Source: Paracoccaceae bacterium (GTDB lineage: Bacteria > Pseudomonadota > Alphaproteobacteria > Rhodobacterales > Rhodobacteraceae). Taken from it: 40,993 bases of DNA. Every line of letters begins with the position of its first letter. Position 1 is the first letter of the stretch. The DNA lies in contig JANSYF010000026.1 in assembly GCA_024742575.1 (NCBI GenBank), positions 1 to 40,993 on the forward strand, given 5' to 3'. Shown here piece after piece: positions 23,092-32,079 of the stretch. The notes under the pieces were generated by a model. That model made no database searches, had not been told where the DNA came from, and saw nothing but the letters and a program-made list of their open reading frames with translations. A program made the translations under genes and the position numbers.

Positions 23092-25530
23092 TTATCCTGC
23101 GGCACGCTCATCCGGCTTGAAACCGATGCTGTCTGAAGCAGCAAAGCGGCCACCACCCTTTTTCTCGATCTTGCCTTCACGCAAAAGCTGGCCAAAGCTG
23201 CGCAGACGGTCTTCGCGCGAACTGGCTTCGCCCTCTGCCTGTAGCAGCTTGGTCATCAGCTGCGGGCGCGAGAACTGGTCACGACCTTCGACAAACGACA
23301 TGTAGGCGGCTGCTGCTTCCAGAAGTTCGGGCAGCGTGTGCGCGCCTTGGCTTTCTGCGAATTCAGCAAAGCCCGCGTCGTCGCCCGTTGTCGTATCAGT
23401 CGTGCCAACTGGTTCAACGTTGCGCGTCACGCGACGGGGGCGAACCGGTGCCACGTCCTTCATGTCACCTTCCGTATCGACCCGCTGTTCTGCCACTAGT
23501 TTGAGTGGTGCCGGGCGAACCGGGGCGGGGCGGGCAGAGCGTGTTTCCGTGACCTTAGGGCGGCGCGGACGTACGGCATCGGCCAGATCTTCGCGATAAG
23601 GCACTTCTTCGTCGACGGTTTTCTTGCCGAATCCAAGGATACGGTCCGCCTTGGTGGCCGCAACGGCGGCGCGCAGGTGCGCGATGGCGCTGCGACGGCG
23701 ATTGCCTTCGGGTTCTTCCATTTCCGTGTCGGTCTTGCCGACCAAGCGTTCAACGGATTCGCCGTCTTCTTCAATCGAGGTGTCGGTCAGCATCGCGCGG
23801 CCGGGGCTGGTCAGTTTGACTGCCTTGCGGATGCTTTTGTGCGCCTCTTTCTCGTCGGCTTCCGAAAGGATCACGTCTTGGTCGTCATCGTCATCGTCAT
23901 GGTCGTCGTCGAAGCTCCAATCGTCATCTTCGTCGATTTCAGCATGCAGATCGGCCAATTCGCGCGCCAGTTCCGCCTCTTGCTCGGGGGTCAGAGAGCT
24001 GTCTTCGAGACCGGGAATGGATTTGGCGACAGCGACAGGCGCGACTTCGTCCTCATCATCGTATTCTTCTAGCTGACCAGCAGCGAGGGCGGCTTCGACC
24101 TCGGCGCGTTTTGCTTTTGTGACACGGGCAACAAGTGGCTGAGGCGCATCTTTGGCTGCCGTATCGTCATTTTCGACCACTGCGTCTTCGAGAACCAGCG
24201 GCGCTTCGTCTTCATCTTCCTCATCGTCGGCGAAGAGTTCGTCATCGTCTGTGTTGTCGTCGTCGTCGTCGGAGAAGAGTTTGTCATCCTCCGAGTCGTC
24301 TTCTTCGGAGGTCAGGACATGATCATCTTCGTCTTCCTTGTCCTGCTCGGCCACAAGGTTCAACGCGTCCTCTGCGGTTTCCATTTCGTCCGCAACGCCT
24401 GCCGTTTCGGTCGGTCGGGCGGCGGCTTGTGCTTCAAGTTCGGCGATTTTGGCGCGCAGGATTTCAAGTTCGCTGCGGGCGTCTGCCTCGGCCTCGACTT
24501 GCTGTTCGGCAACCAAAGCGTCGTCTTCGTCTTCGTCGTCGAAATCCATCTCGGGTAGGATCGCGTCTTCGTCCTCTTCCTCTGTCGCATCAAGCTGATC
24601 GGAGACGGCGGCGGCAATGGTGTCGGCGAAAATATTATCGTCAAGCGCCGTCATCTCTTGGGGTTCGATGGCATCGTTCTCAGTGTCACCATCACCATCT
24701 GGGCCGGACATGGCGTGTTCGTCTTCGATGTATTCCGGGGTGGTTTGCGCCTTGGAGGCCACGACAGCGCGGATGCGCTGAAGTTTGTCCGCCACGCTGT
24801 CCGTGACAACCGGTGCAGCATCCGAGATGATTTCGGCTTGTGTAGACGATGCCACTTCGGCGCGGGCATGCTGATCGGCAAGCTCATCTTGTTCGGCAAT
24901 CAAATCGTCGATGCTCGACTCGTCGTTGAACTCTTCCAGATCAAGCACATCGTCTGCGCTGAAGGACACAGGTTGTGCTTCTTCAGTGTCGACCGGCACA
25001 TCGGATAGATCGACATTAGAAAAGTCGATGGCAATTTCGTCAGACCCTGCTTCGTCTGACATGTCGAGGCCTGACAGATCGACGTCGGCCGTTTCAATGT
25101 CCGCGCCATCGTCATCCGAGTTATCATCTTGCGATGTCGAGGGGGCAAAGGCCTGCGCCTCTGCCGTTTGGGCCGCGACAGCCAGTGCAGTGGCAGCCAC
25201 TCCAGCTGTCGCGTCCTCAAGGGCTGCGTTCTTCGATGATTGCGGCGCGACATCCCCTCGCGGCGGCTCAGCATCATCAGAAGCCCGCAGAACCAAGTTA
25301 CCTTTTTCAAAGCGGGCTTCGACCCGGCGTTCGATCTCGCGTTCCGCGATCCGTGCCAGCATTTCAGCATCCGGGGTTGGTGGTTCGGCACCAAAATATC
25401 GGTCATCCTGAGCAAGATCGCGGAAATATTCCGCAATCGCCTTCATTGTGTCGAAGGAGTTGTCGAACCCTTCGAGGGTACATGAGAAGGTCCCGTAGGA
25501 TACCGTGAGTATCTTGTTTGAACTCACCAT
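23092..25530 (-). CDS. large acidic, low-complexity protein of unknown function
   Basis: An 812-residue product in three parts. Residues 1-75 (ILTVSYGTFSCTLEGFDNSFDTMKAI...AEMLARIAEREIERR) form a folded, conserved-looking domain. Residues about 90-640 are dominated by Asp, Glu, Ala and Ser, with runs such as DDDDDNTDDDELFADDEEDEDE, and are probably disordered. The C-terminal 90 or so residues (about 725-812, FAEFAESQGAHTLPELLEAAAAYMSFVEGRDQFSRPQLMTKLL ... DRLRSFGQLLREGKIEKKGGGRFAAS) look like a helical, winged-helix-like domain with basic end. No signal peptide or membrane helix is seen. I recall similar N- and C-termini in unnamed Roseobacter proteins, but no function. ATG 25530 follows GGGTGAT; the frame is open to 25596. 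It is divergent from thiamine pyrophosphokinase. Confidence 0.75.
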   Translation of the reverse strand: MVSSNKILTVSYGTFSCTLEGFDNSFDTMKAIAEYFRDLAQDDRYFGAEPPTPDAEMLARIAEREIERRVEARFEKGNLVLRASDDAEPPRGDVAPQSSKNAALEDATAGVAATALAVAAQTAEAQAFAPSTSQDDNSDDDGADIETADVDLSGLDMSDEAGSDEIAIDFSNVDLSDVPVDTEEAQPVSFSADDVLDLEEFNDESSIDDLIAEQDELADQHARAEVASSTQAEIISDAAPVVTDSVADKLQRIRAVVASKAQTTPEYIEDEHAMSGPDGDGDTENDAIEPQEMTALDDNIFADTIAAAVSDQLDATEEEDEDAILPEMDFDDEDEDDALVAEQQVEAEADARSELEILRAKIAELEAQAAARPTETAGVADEMETAEDALNLVAEQDKEDEDDHVLTSEEDDSEDDKLFSDDDDDNTDDDELFADDEEDEDEAPLVLEDAVVENDDTAAKDAPQPLVARVTKAKRAEVEAALAAGQLEEYDDEDEVAPVAVAKSIPGLEDSSLTPEQEAELARELADLHAEIDEDDDWSFDDDHDDDDDDQDVILSEADEKEAHKSIRKAVKLTSPGRAMLTDTSIEEDGESVERLVGKTDTEMEEPEGNRRRSAIAHLRAAVAATKADRILGFGKKTVDEEVPYREDLADAVRPRRPKVTETRSARPAPVRPAPLKLVAEQRVDTEGDMKDVAPVRPRRVTRNVEPVGTTDTTTGDDAGFAEFAESQGAHTLPELLEAAAAYMSFVEGRDQFSRPQLMTKLLQAEGEASSREDRLRSFGQLLREGKIEKKGGGRFAASDSIGFKPDERAAG

Positions 25531-25669
25531 AATATCACCCGCTTTCCAAACTTCTGCGAAGGACTTGCTAACATGTTTACCAAGACCAAAGCGCATCGAA
25601 TCTGTGCCCGTTACGGTATCATTTCATGTCCTGATTGTGATCTGTTTCAGCATTCGTCATTAATTGGAC

Positions 25670-26353
25670 ATGAATGACCCCATTGTTGTTTCACAGGAAC
25701 CAATCCTGCTTGTCGGTGGCGCGCATGGAGACAATGCGCAGCTATTGTCCTTATTGGACGAAGTCTCGACCGTGGTTGCCGCAGACAGCGGTGCCGACTG
25801 GGTAAGGGCAGTTGGGCGTCTGCCGGATGCCTTAATAGGTGATCTTGATTCGGTATCCGAGGCGACACGCGAAGCCATGCCATCCGGGGCTGTGCACTGG
25901 ATCGCTGAACAGGACAGCACCGATTTCGACAAAGCGATCCGGTCAATTTCCGCGCCTTTGATTGTCGGCATCGGCTTTCTGGGTGGGCAGGTGGATCATC
26001 TTCTGTCGGCAATGACGGTACTGTCACGCTATCCCGACCGGGCCATTGTTCTTGTCGGAAGGAAAGACGTGGTGGCGCATCTGCCGACCCGTATCGACCT
26101 TCCGCTGCAACGGGGCACGCGGGTGTCGCTTTATCCGATGCGCCCGGTGTGTGGCACATCCAAGGGTCTGCATTGGCCGATTGATGGGTTGACGTTGTCA
26201 CCTGATAAACGGGTCGGAACGTCGAACAAAGCTGATGGACCAGTGTCGCTAAAGATCGAGGGGCCGGGGCTTCTTATTATTCTGCCGGTGTCTGAACGGC
26301 GTGGCTTGCAACAGTCTCTGATGCGGGCCGGCGGCTTATGGCCTGCTCTCTGA
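25670..26353 (+). CDS. thiamine pyrophosphokinase
   Basis: Transfers pyrophosphate from ATP to thiamine, giving the cofactor thiamine diphosphate. The 227-residue protein has the family's acidic motifs: DSGADW (39-44), LIGDLDS (55-61) and DSTDFDKA (82-89), which bind Mg-ATP. The C-terminal beta domain (about 130-205) contains the thiamine-binding region with KGLHWPIDG and SNKADGPVSLKI. The last 20 or so residues run past the usual end and overlap the 3' end of the converging EamA gene by 77 bases. ATG 25670 is chosen over TTG 25664; neither has a strong ribosome site. It appears to be a lone gene for thiamine salvage. Confidence 0.88.
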   Translation: MNDPIVVSQEPILLVGGAHGDNAQLLSLLDEVSTVVAADSGADWVRAVGRLPDALIGDLDSVSEATREAMPSGAVHWIAEQDSTDFDKAIRSISAPLIVGIGFLGGQVDHLLSAMTVLSRYPDRAIVLVGRKDVVAHLPTRIDLPLQRGTRVSLYPMRPVCGTSKGLHWPIDGLTLSPDKRVGTSNKADGPVSLKIEGPGLLIILPVSERRGLQQSLMRAGGLWPAL

Positions 26354-27221
26354 ATACGATATACAGCCCCGAGGCGATCACGATGGCGATTCCGGCGGAT
26401 GCCATGGTGTTGGGCAGATCCCCGAACACTGCAAAGCCGATGATCGTGGCGATGGGAATCTCAAGATACTGCATCGGCGCCAACGTCGCTGAGGGCGCGT
26501 AGCGTAGAGACCATGTCATTAGCAGATGAGCGAGCGTGCCAGACAGGCCAATAGCCACCAAAAGACCCCATGTGCCTGCCGGGAGCAGGTTTTCCCATGC
26601 AAGGATCGGTGCGGTCTGCGCTGGGATCAGAAAAATCACCGGCGTCATTAGCACAATTGCCATCACGCCTGACACGGCCTGCAACCCAATCGGGTCTGTC
26701 TCTTTGGCGATCTTGCGTGTCACCAGCATGAACAGGGCAAAGTTGATCGCTACGCCCATTGGCAACAAGGCGGGCCAGCCGACCTCTTGGAACGACGGCT
26801 GAATAACCAGCAGCGTTCCAGCAAAACCAACTGCACAAGCAATCATCCGGCGGATGCCCACCTCTTCACCCAAAACATAATGCCCAAGCAGAAGCATGAT
26901 GAAGGGCATGACAAAGGCAATCGCGATCGCATCGGCCAGCGGTAAGTAATAAAGCGCTGACACCATCATGCCGATGCCGACAATGTGCATTACAGTCCTT
27001 AACAACGTCAGCCACGCAACCCGGCGGGACATGCGCCACACGCGTCCGGTTGCTGCGATGATTGGGATCAACACAATCGCCTGAATGCCAAAACGGACCA
27101 GCAGCAACTGACCAAGTGCGACTTTGTCAGACAGAATTTTGGCCAGCGCGTCTCCCATCGGAGCTACGACGCAGAATCCGAGCATGAGCGCGATTCCGAG
27201 GGTGGGGCGATCTTGTGTCAT
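26277..27221 (-). CDS. EamA/DMT-superfamily transporter
   Basis: A 314-residue inner-membrane protein with about ten hydrophobic helices in two five-helix repeats, characteristic of the EamA (DMT) family, whose members export metabolites or amino acids. The repeat pattern is visible in the helices ending ALYYLPLADAIAIAFVMPFIMLLLGHYVLGEEVG and SLRYAPSATLAPMQYLEIPIATIIGFAVFGDLP. ATG 27221 follows AAGGGTAG. Its hydrophilic tail (SRRPASETVASHAVQTPAE) is encoded in the 77 bases shared with the thiamine pyrophosphokinase gene on the other strand. The substrate is not deducible. Confidence 0.88.
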   Translation of the reverse strand: MTQDRPTLGIALMLGFCVVAPMGDALAKILSDKVALGQLLLVRFGIQAIVLIPIIAATGRVWRMSRRVAWLTLLRTVMHIVGIGMMVSALYYLPLADAIAIAFVMPFIMLLLGHYVLGEEVGIRRMIACAVGFAGTLLVIQPSFQEVGWPALLPMGVAINFALFMLVTRKIAKETDPIGLQAVSGVMAIVLMTPVIFLIPAQTAPILAWENLLPAGTWGLLVAIGLSGTLAHLLMTWSLRYAPSATLAPMQYLEIPIATIIGFAVFGDLPNTMASAGIAIVIASGLYIVFREQAISRRPASETVASHAVQTPAE

Positions 27222-27319
27222 ACGAAACGCTACCCTTGGTTGAGTTTGCGTGTCAACGCTCTCCTTTGGTGCATCAAGAGCTTGGCGAAACCTTAGTCTT
27301 TTAAGGGCGGATGCGGCAA

Positions 27320-28693
27320 TTAACAGTTGGGGATGTTCACTGCCAACCCACCCAAAGATGTCTCTTTGTACTTCTCATGCATGTCCGCACCGGTCTGGCG
27401 CATGGTCTCAATGGCCGAATCAAGCGGCACGAAATGGGTGCCATCACCGCGCAGCGCGAGGCTGGCCGCGGACACCGCCTTGATCGCCCCAAGCCCGTTG
27501 CGTTCGATGCACGGCACCTGCACCAGCCCTTTGACTGGATCGCAGGTCATGCCCAGGTGATGCTCCAGTGCGATTTCTGCGGCGTTCTCGATCTGCATCG
27601 GTGTGCCACCCAGAACGGCACATAACCCGGCGGCGGCCATTGCACTGGCGCTGCCCACTTCAGCCTGACACCCGGCCTCGGCCCCGCTGATCGAGGCGTT
27701 GAACTTGACCAGGCCGCCGATGGCGGCGGCGGTCAGCAGAAATTCTGGCACACGTGATGTCGTCGCGCCGGGTACATGGTCGAGGTAATAGCGGATTGTC
27801 GCGGGTACAACGCCCGCCGCGCCATTGGTGGGCGCGGTCACGACCTGTCCTCCGGCGGCGTTTTCCTCGTTCACCGCCATTGCGTAGACACTCATCCAGT
27901 CGTTGATCGTGTGCGGCGGGCTCAGGTTCATTCCCCGTTCGGCGAGAAGTTTTTCATGGATGCCTTTCGCGCGGCGTTTGACGTTCAAGCCTCCCGGCAG
28001 GATGCCATCATTTTCAAGCCCCCGGTCGATACAGTCATTCATCACCTGCCACAGACGGCGTATGCCCGCGTCAAGATCGCTGACCGACCGGCGCGACAGT
28101 TCATTGGCACGTTTCATCTCGGCGATGCTAAGGCCCGAGGCTTTGGCCATGTCCAGCATTTCAGCTGCGGATTTGAACGGGTGCGGCACGGGTGCACCGT
28201 CATCTGTGTCCTTGCCTGCGTCCAGTTCAGCTTGGGTCATGACGAAACCACCGCCGATCGAGAAGTATGTCTCCTGCAGGATCACGTCGCCCTGCGGGTC
28301 CGTGGCGCTAAGGATCATACCATTGGCATGGCCGGGTAGATTGGGTCCGAAATCAAAGTGCAGATCACTTTCCGGATCGAACCGCAGCGCGGGCAGCCCG
28401 TCGGGTGTGACGGTCTTTGTCGTTTTGATCTTAGCCAAAGTGGCATCGGCCTTGTTCCTGTCATAGGTTTCGGGAACAAAACCGGCGAGGCCAAGAATGG
28501 TGGCGCGGTCGGTGGCATGGCCAACCCCGGTAAAGGCCAGCGACCCGTGCAAGGAAGCCTTGACCCCGGCCACGGAAAAGGGCGCTTTACGCAATCGGTC
28601 AAGGAACCGCGCGGCGGCGACCATTGGACCCATCGTGTGTGACGAGGACGGTCCGATCCCGACCTTGAACATGTCAAAGACAGACAGAAACAT
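27320..28693 (-). CDS. sdaA: L-serine ammonia-lyase, iron-sulfur single-chain type
   Basis: Deaminates L-serine to pyruvate and ammonia using a [4Fe-4S] cluster. The 457-residue single chain has the N-terminal beta domain with [17 protein letters not shown] (11-27) and the C-terminal alpha domain. Cluster cysteines are Cys342 (GAEAGCQAE), Cys384 (GMTCDPVKG) and Cys395 (VQVPCIERN). The protein ends IPNC, so the last residue is the Cys457 that in the Legionella enzyme folds back onto the free iron (tail-in-mouth). ATG 28693 lies 2 bases after the stop codon of the GST gene, so the two are co-transcribed. Confidence 0.97.
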   Translation of the reverse strand: MFLSVFDMFKVGIGPSSSHTMGPMVAAARFLDRLRKAPFSVAGVKASLHGSLAFTGVGHATDRATILGLAGFVPETYDRNKADATLAKIKTTKTVTPDGLPALRFDPESDLHFDFGPNLPGHANGMILSATDPQGDVILQETYFSIGGGFVMTQAELDAGKDTDDGAPVPHPFKSAAEMLDMAKASGLSIAEMKRANELSRRSVSDLDAGIRRLWQVMNDCIDRGLENDGILPGGLNVKRRAKGIHEKLLAERGMNLSPPHTINDWMSVYAMAVNEENAAGGQVVTAPTNGAAGVVPATIRYYLDHVPGATTSRVPEFLLTAAAIGGLVKFNASISGAEAGCQAEVGSASAMAAAGLCAVLGGTPMQIENAAEIALEHHLGMTCDPVKGLVQVPCIERNGLGAIKAVSAASLALRGDGTHFVPLDSAIETMRQTGADMHEKYKETSLGGLAVNIPNC

Positions 28694-28695
28694 GG

Positions 28696-29391
28696 TTAAA
28701 GCGCGCTCCCTTCAGGTGGCGTGGCTGGTTGTGGATTGGAAAAGGGTGTTGGACCCAGTCCTTCTGCCTTGGCGGCAGCACGTGCACTGTCGCGTGCCTC
28801 GACCTTTTGGGCAAGGGCCTGCAGATTTGGCCACCGTGAAAGGTCAAACCACTGACGGTCCGCCGCTACAGGGTAGAGGGCGGGCCAGCGTAGTAAGACG
28901 GCAAGGTAAAGATCGCAGATCGAAAAGTTGCCTAAGGTGTTTCCATCCCTAGCGTCCAGCAAGTCCAGATGTACGCTCAGACTATTCTGTATCCGTGAAC
29001 TGACTGCGAACTGGGTCGTAGGATCGGGTCCCACAAGCAATGACGGATAGAACAATGAACGCATTTCCGCATGGACGGTGTTCGACAAGAAAAACAACCA
29101 GCTTAGGAATGGACCGCGCTTTGGGTCGTTTGCACCGGGCGAAAGCTGTGCCGCATCGCGATGACGATCAGCAAGCCAGAGACAAATCGCGGCGGTTTCA
29201 AAGATCGGTCCATCAGGCGTTTCAAGGGCCGGGATGCGGCCAACTGGGTTGACGTTTTTGTAGGCCTTACTGTGCTGCGCCCCAATGCTTCGATCCACCA
29301 ATTCAGTGCGGTAAGGCAGACGCAATTCCTCAAGCACCAGTCGGACGACCAGTGACGCGTTGTCTGGGGCGTAATGCAGAACATAAGACAT
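28696..29391 (-). CDS. glutathione S-transferase family protein
   Basis: A 231-residue protein with an N-terminal thioredoxin-like domain (about 1-80) including NPVGRIPALETPDGPIFETAAICLWL, the cis-Pro and Glu-Thr/Ser glutathione-binding segment, followed by an all-helical C-terminal domain. The extreme N-terminus MSYVLHYAPDNASLVVRLVLEEL places a Tyr/Ser-type residue region at the active site. It lies 2 bases before sdaA on the same strand. ATG 29391 has a poor ribosome site, but the longer open frame to 29625 overlaps the divergent small gene and reads as non-coding. The proline- and alanine-rich tail (GLGPTPFSNPQPATPPEGSAL) is not part of the fold. Substrate unknown. Confidence 0.88.
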   Translation of the reverse strand: MSYVLHYAPDNASLVVRLVLEELRLPYRTELVDRSIGAQHSKAYKNVNPVGRIPALETPDGPIFETAAICLWLADRHRDAAQLSPGANDPKRGPFLSWLFFLSNTVHAEMRSLFYPSLLVGPDPTTQFAVSSRIQNSLSVHLDLLDARDGNTLGNFSICDLYLAVLLRWPALYPVAADRQWFDLSRWPNLQALAQKVEARDSARAAAKAEGLGPTPFSNPQPATPPEGSAL

Positions 29392-29548
29392 GATTTGGAT
29401 GTAGCGCGGACTGAGCCATGCGAAAGCTGCGAAAGCGGCGCGTGAAAGCGAAAAAACGATGCTCTTAACCGCGCCTTTACGCGGAGCAGGCAAAGTGTTG
29501 GCACATTTTCTGCATGGGATCAGTAGACGTTTAGCGAAAGGGATTCTG

Positions 29549-29725
29549 ATGACATTCAATCTGAACCGACTTGCCTGGATTATCACTGTGCTCACGATCG
29601 TCATTTGGGCATTCCTACCACGCATGGCGATGGCCTATCCGGTGACGTTCCCCAAGATCCCTGAAGTGGACACACTGCCCTTGCCGCCAGCGCCGATCAG
29701 TGAATTGGCCGAACAGGATCGCTAA
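29549..29725 (+). CDS. small secreted or membrane-anchored protein
   Basis: A 58-residue product: a basic start, one hydrophobic helix (about residues 8-25), a possible signal-peptidase site after PRMAMA, and a short Pro-rich tail (YPVTFPKIPEVDTLPLPPAP). AAAGGGA lies 8 bases upstream of ATG 29549. It is divergent from the GST gene and upstream of rpiA on the same strand. I recognise no family; similar short proteins are easily missed in annotation. Coding status is supported by start context and signal-like structure only. Confidence 0.55.
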   Translation: MTFNLNRLAWIITVLTIVIWAFLPRMAMAYPVTFPKIPEVDTLPLPPAPISELAEQDR

Positions 29726-29824
29726 GCGGGCAGTTGCACATTTTGTCCGCTGACTGCCGATTGCGCACATCCACCACTGAAACCAAGTGAATTCGGTCTC
29801 GCCCCGCGCTTCGTGACGTCCTAT

Positions 29825-29837
29825 ACGTTAGTAACGT
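29825..29837. promoter_or_regulatory. inverted repeat in the rpiA leader
   Basis: ACGTT-AGT-AACGT, exact five-base arms, ends 18 bases before the rpiA start codon and overlaps a weak -10-like TATACG. It could be an operator or a small leader hairpin. Confidence 0.3.
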
Positions 29838-29855
29838 CTGCCCAAGGAGCCACCC

Positions 29856-30638
29856 ATGACCGGAGAATTGTCGCCTATCGACAAAGCCAAGTTCGTCGCA
29901 GCCAAGCGCGCGGCTGACATGGTTGAGAACGGCATGCGCGTGGGGCTTGGAACCGGATCAACTGCAGCTTGGCTTGTACGTCATCTTGGTGACCGCGTCC
30001 GCGACGAAGGTCTGCGCATCAAAGGCGTCCCCACGTCCGCCCGCACGGCGCAGTTGGCCCGTCAGGTTGGGATCGAAGTGATCACGCTGGACGAGGCGGG
30101 CACGCTCAACATCACGATTGATGGAGCCGATGAATTTGACCGCGACCTGAACCTGATCAAGGGCGGTGGCGGCGCGTTGCTGCGTGAAAAGATTGTCGCT
30201 GCTGCCAGCGAAGAGGTGGTTGTCATAGCAGACGCTGCTAAAGAAGTCGGTACGCTTGGCGCGTTCCCACTGCCGATTGAAGTGATCCCATTCGGTTGGA
30301 CCACAACCCAGATGCTTGTCGAAGAACTGCTGGTCTCAGCTGATGTGATGGGTCGACGCATCACCCTGCGCATGAACAACGGAAAGCCCTTTGTCACAGA
30401 TGAAGGCAATCACATCCTTGATTTGCACCTAAGCCGGATTGGCAATGCCCGCCAGTTGGCTATGGCGCTGAATCAGATGCCCGGCGTTGTCGAGAACGGG
30501 TTGTTTGTTGATCTCTGCGACAAGGTCATCATCGGCTATAGCGATGGTCGCGTCGAAACCCGCGATATCAACGAAGGCACGGTCAGCGAAGATCGCATCG
30601 ACTTTGTCGAGAACGACAACCTGTTCTCGGACATCTGA
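29856..30638 (+). CDS. rpiA: ribose-5-phosphate isomerase A
   Basis: Interconverts ribose 5-phosphate and ribulose 5-phosphate in the non-oxidative pentose phosphate pathway. The 260-residue protein has the phosphate-binding loop GTGST (32-36), DGADEFD (89-95) with catalytic Asp residues, and KGGGGALLREK (102-112) with the catalytic Glu/Lys. The C-terminus is slightly longer than E. coli RpiA (219 residues), with an acidic tail. ATG 29856 follows AAGGAG with good spacing. Neighbours are a small secreted-protein gene upstream and a convergent TPR gene. Confidence 0.96.
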   Translation: MTGELSPIDKAKFVAAKRAADMVENGMRVGLGTGSTAAWLVRHLGDRVRDEGLRIKGVPTSARTAQLARQVGIEVITLDEAGTLNITIDGADEFDRDLNLIKGGGGALLREKIVAAASEEVVVIADAAKEVGTLGAFPLPIEVIPFGWTTTQMLVEELLVSADVMGRRITLRMNNGKPFVTDEGNHILDLHLSRIGNARQLAMALNQMPGVVENGLFVDLCDKVIIGYSDGRVETRDINEGTVSEDRIDFVENDNLFSDI

Positions 30639-30655
30639 TCGCTGCGACGTCTGCT

Positions 30656-31939
30656 TTAGTGAACCGATAACCCGTGCACGGCTTGGGTGCCGACCAATGC
30701 AGGTCGGCGCAGGGCCAGCAGATGTTCCGCTTCTTTGTCCTTGCCCTGTTTCAGCAATGCGCTCAGTAGCGCGAATTCCAGCAGATCGCGCTGGGCGCGG
30801 CTGCCGCCTAATCGCGCGTGATCGCCCATTGCGCCAATCAACAGGGATGTGGCCTCGGACCAGTTCTGATGCGCCAACGCGCGAAACGCTTCTGCCAAAG
30901 GGGTGACCACGTCACCTGTGATTGGGTTCGGCGCGGAAATGATCTGCATCAGCGCGTCCCCATCCCCCGCCATCGCATGTGCCAGCGCGGCATGGATGTC
31001 GATAAACCCGATCCCGGTCTTTGGGAAAAAACGACGCGCATAAGCGCTGATCTCGTGCCAACGGTCCTGCTGCACCGTCACCCCGGCAAGTTCTGCGCGA
31101 AACAGAAGGGATGCTGCATCAGTCAGCACATTGATCGGCATGCTTTGTGATACATCCGGCGGGATGTCGGTCTCAAGCCGATGCCACATCGTTTGTGTGT
31201 CACCCTGTTCGAGCGCCCACAGGGCGGCATGCCACGACAGATGGCCATGCAGATATCCCGCCCGGTCATAGGGTTTGAGCCACTCGGTAAGGTAGAACAC
31301 ACCAAGGTCGATATCGCCGGTTTCGTAGTAGATGTGGCTGCGCACATGCGCACCATTGGCGTTACGCGGGTTCAGCGCCAGCGCGCGCTCTATGTAAATG
31401 TCGGCCTCGTCCAGATTGCCGGTCTCGCACAGCGCAAAGGCGTATTGGCTCAGGCACCACCAATCCTCGCCGTAGTGCGGCAGCAGCTTGGCCATATAGG
31501 CCAGGGTTTCCGCTTCACGCCCGGGCTTGCCGGAAAATCCGATCAGTCCAAACACGGACGAGCAGGTCTGCGCCAGCAGCGCGTCGCGGGGATAGTTGTC
31601 CACATGCGCGCGGATCACGGGATAGGCTTGTGCCGTTTGCCCCGCCAAAAGAAGGTTGAACGCCTCAATATGGCTGACCTCGCGCGCGGTGCGGGGGCCT
31701 TTCGCGCCCTGTGCCGCCGCCATGGCCGTCTTGGCCTCGGGCATTTTGCCTTCATATTGCAGACCTCGGGCCAGACCGACATGGGCCAAGGCAAACTCGG
31801 GATCATGGTCGATGGCATTTTGGAAACTGTCAGAGATACCCGGCTGCCCGGCCAACAGCAGGTCGGTTGCGGCGATATAGTGGTCGCGGGCCGCATCGGA
31901 CTGCGTTGAAATCGAATTGCCGTATCGATCTTGTTTCAT
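30656..31939 (-). CDS. tetratricopeptide-repeat protein
   Basis: A 427-residue soluble protein without signal peptide, made of helical pairs that fit TPR-like repeats. The clearest are FQNAIDHDPEFALAHVGLARGLQYEGKMPEAKTAM (about residues 39-73) and CETGNLDEADIYIERALALNPRNANGAHVRSHIYYETGDIDLGVF (about 168-212). The overall layout resembles the TTC38-like proteins of bacteria, a family of TPR-containing proteins without known enzyme activity; this is a tentative match. ATG 31939 has GGGGGA 8 bases upstream. It is divergent from the glutathione reductase gene and convergent with rpiA. Confidence 0.8.
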   Translation of the reverse strand: MKQDRYGNSISTQSDAARDHYIAATDLLLAGQPGISDSFQNAIDHDPEFALAHVGLARGLQYEGKMPEAKTAMAAAQGAKGPRTAREVSHIEAFNLLLAGQTAQAYPVIRAHVDNYPRDALLAQTCSSVFGLIGFSGKPGREAETLAYMAKLLPHYGEDWWCLSQYAFALCETGNLDEADIYIERALALNPRNANGAHVRSHIYYETGDIDLGVFYLTEWLKPYDRAGYLHGHLSWHAALWALEQGDTQTMWHRLETDIPPDVSQSMPINVLTDAASLLFRAELAGVTVQQDRWHEISAYARRFFPKTGIGFIDIHAALAHAMAGDGDALMQIISAPNPITGDVVTPLAEAFRALAHQNWSEATSLLIGAMGDHARLGGSRAQRDLLEFALLSALLKQGKDKEAEHLLALRRPALVGTQAVHGLSVH

Positions 31940-32079
31940 CGCCAATCCCCCGTTTACAGGCAGAATAGGCGAAAAACGGGAATTCGACAACGTGGGCGTG
32001 ACGTTCTGTGAGCATCCCACTCTGGTCTTCCCCGTCTCCATATGAAATATCTTTGCGCGTCCATGAGAAGGAGCCGACC

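Noticed and set aside
23860-24600. Possible tandem DNA repeat or CRISPR-like array from recurring TCGTC/TCATC triplets
   Set aside because: The pattern is only codon repetition for Asp and Glu on the minus strand; there are no constant repeats with unique spacers.
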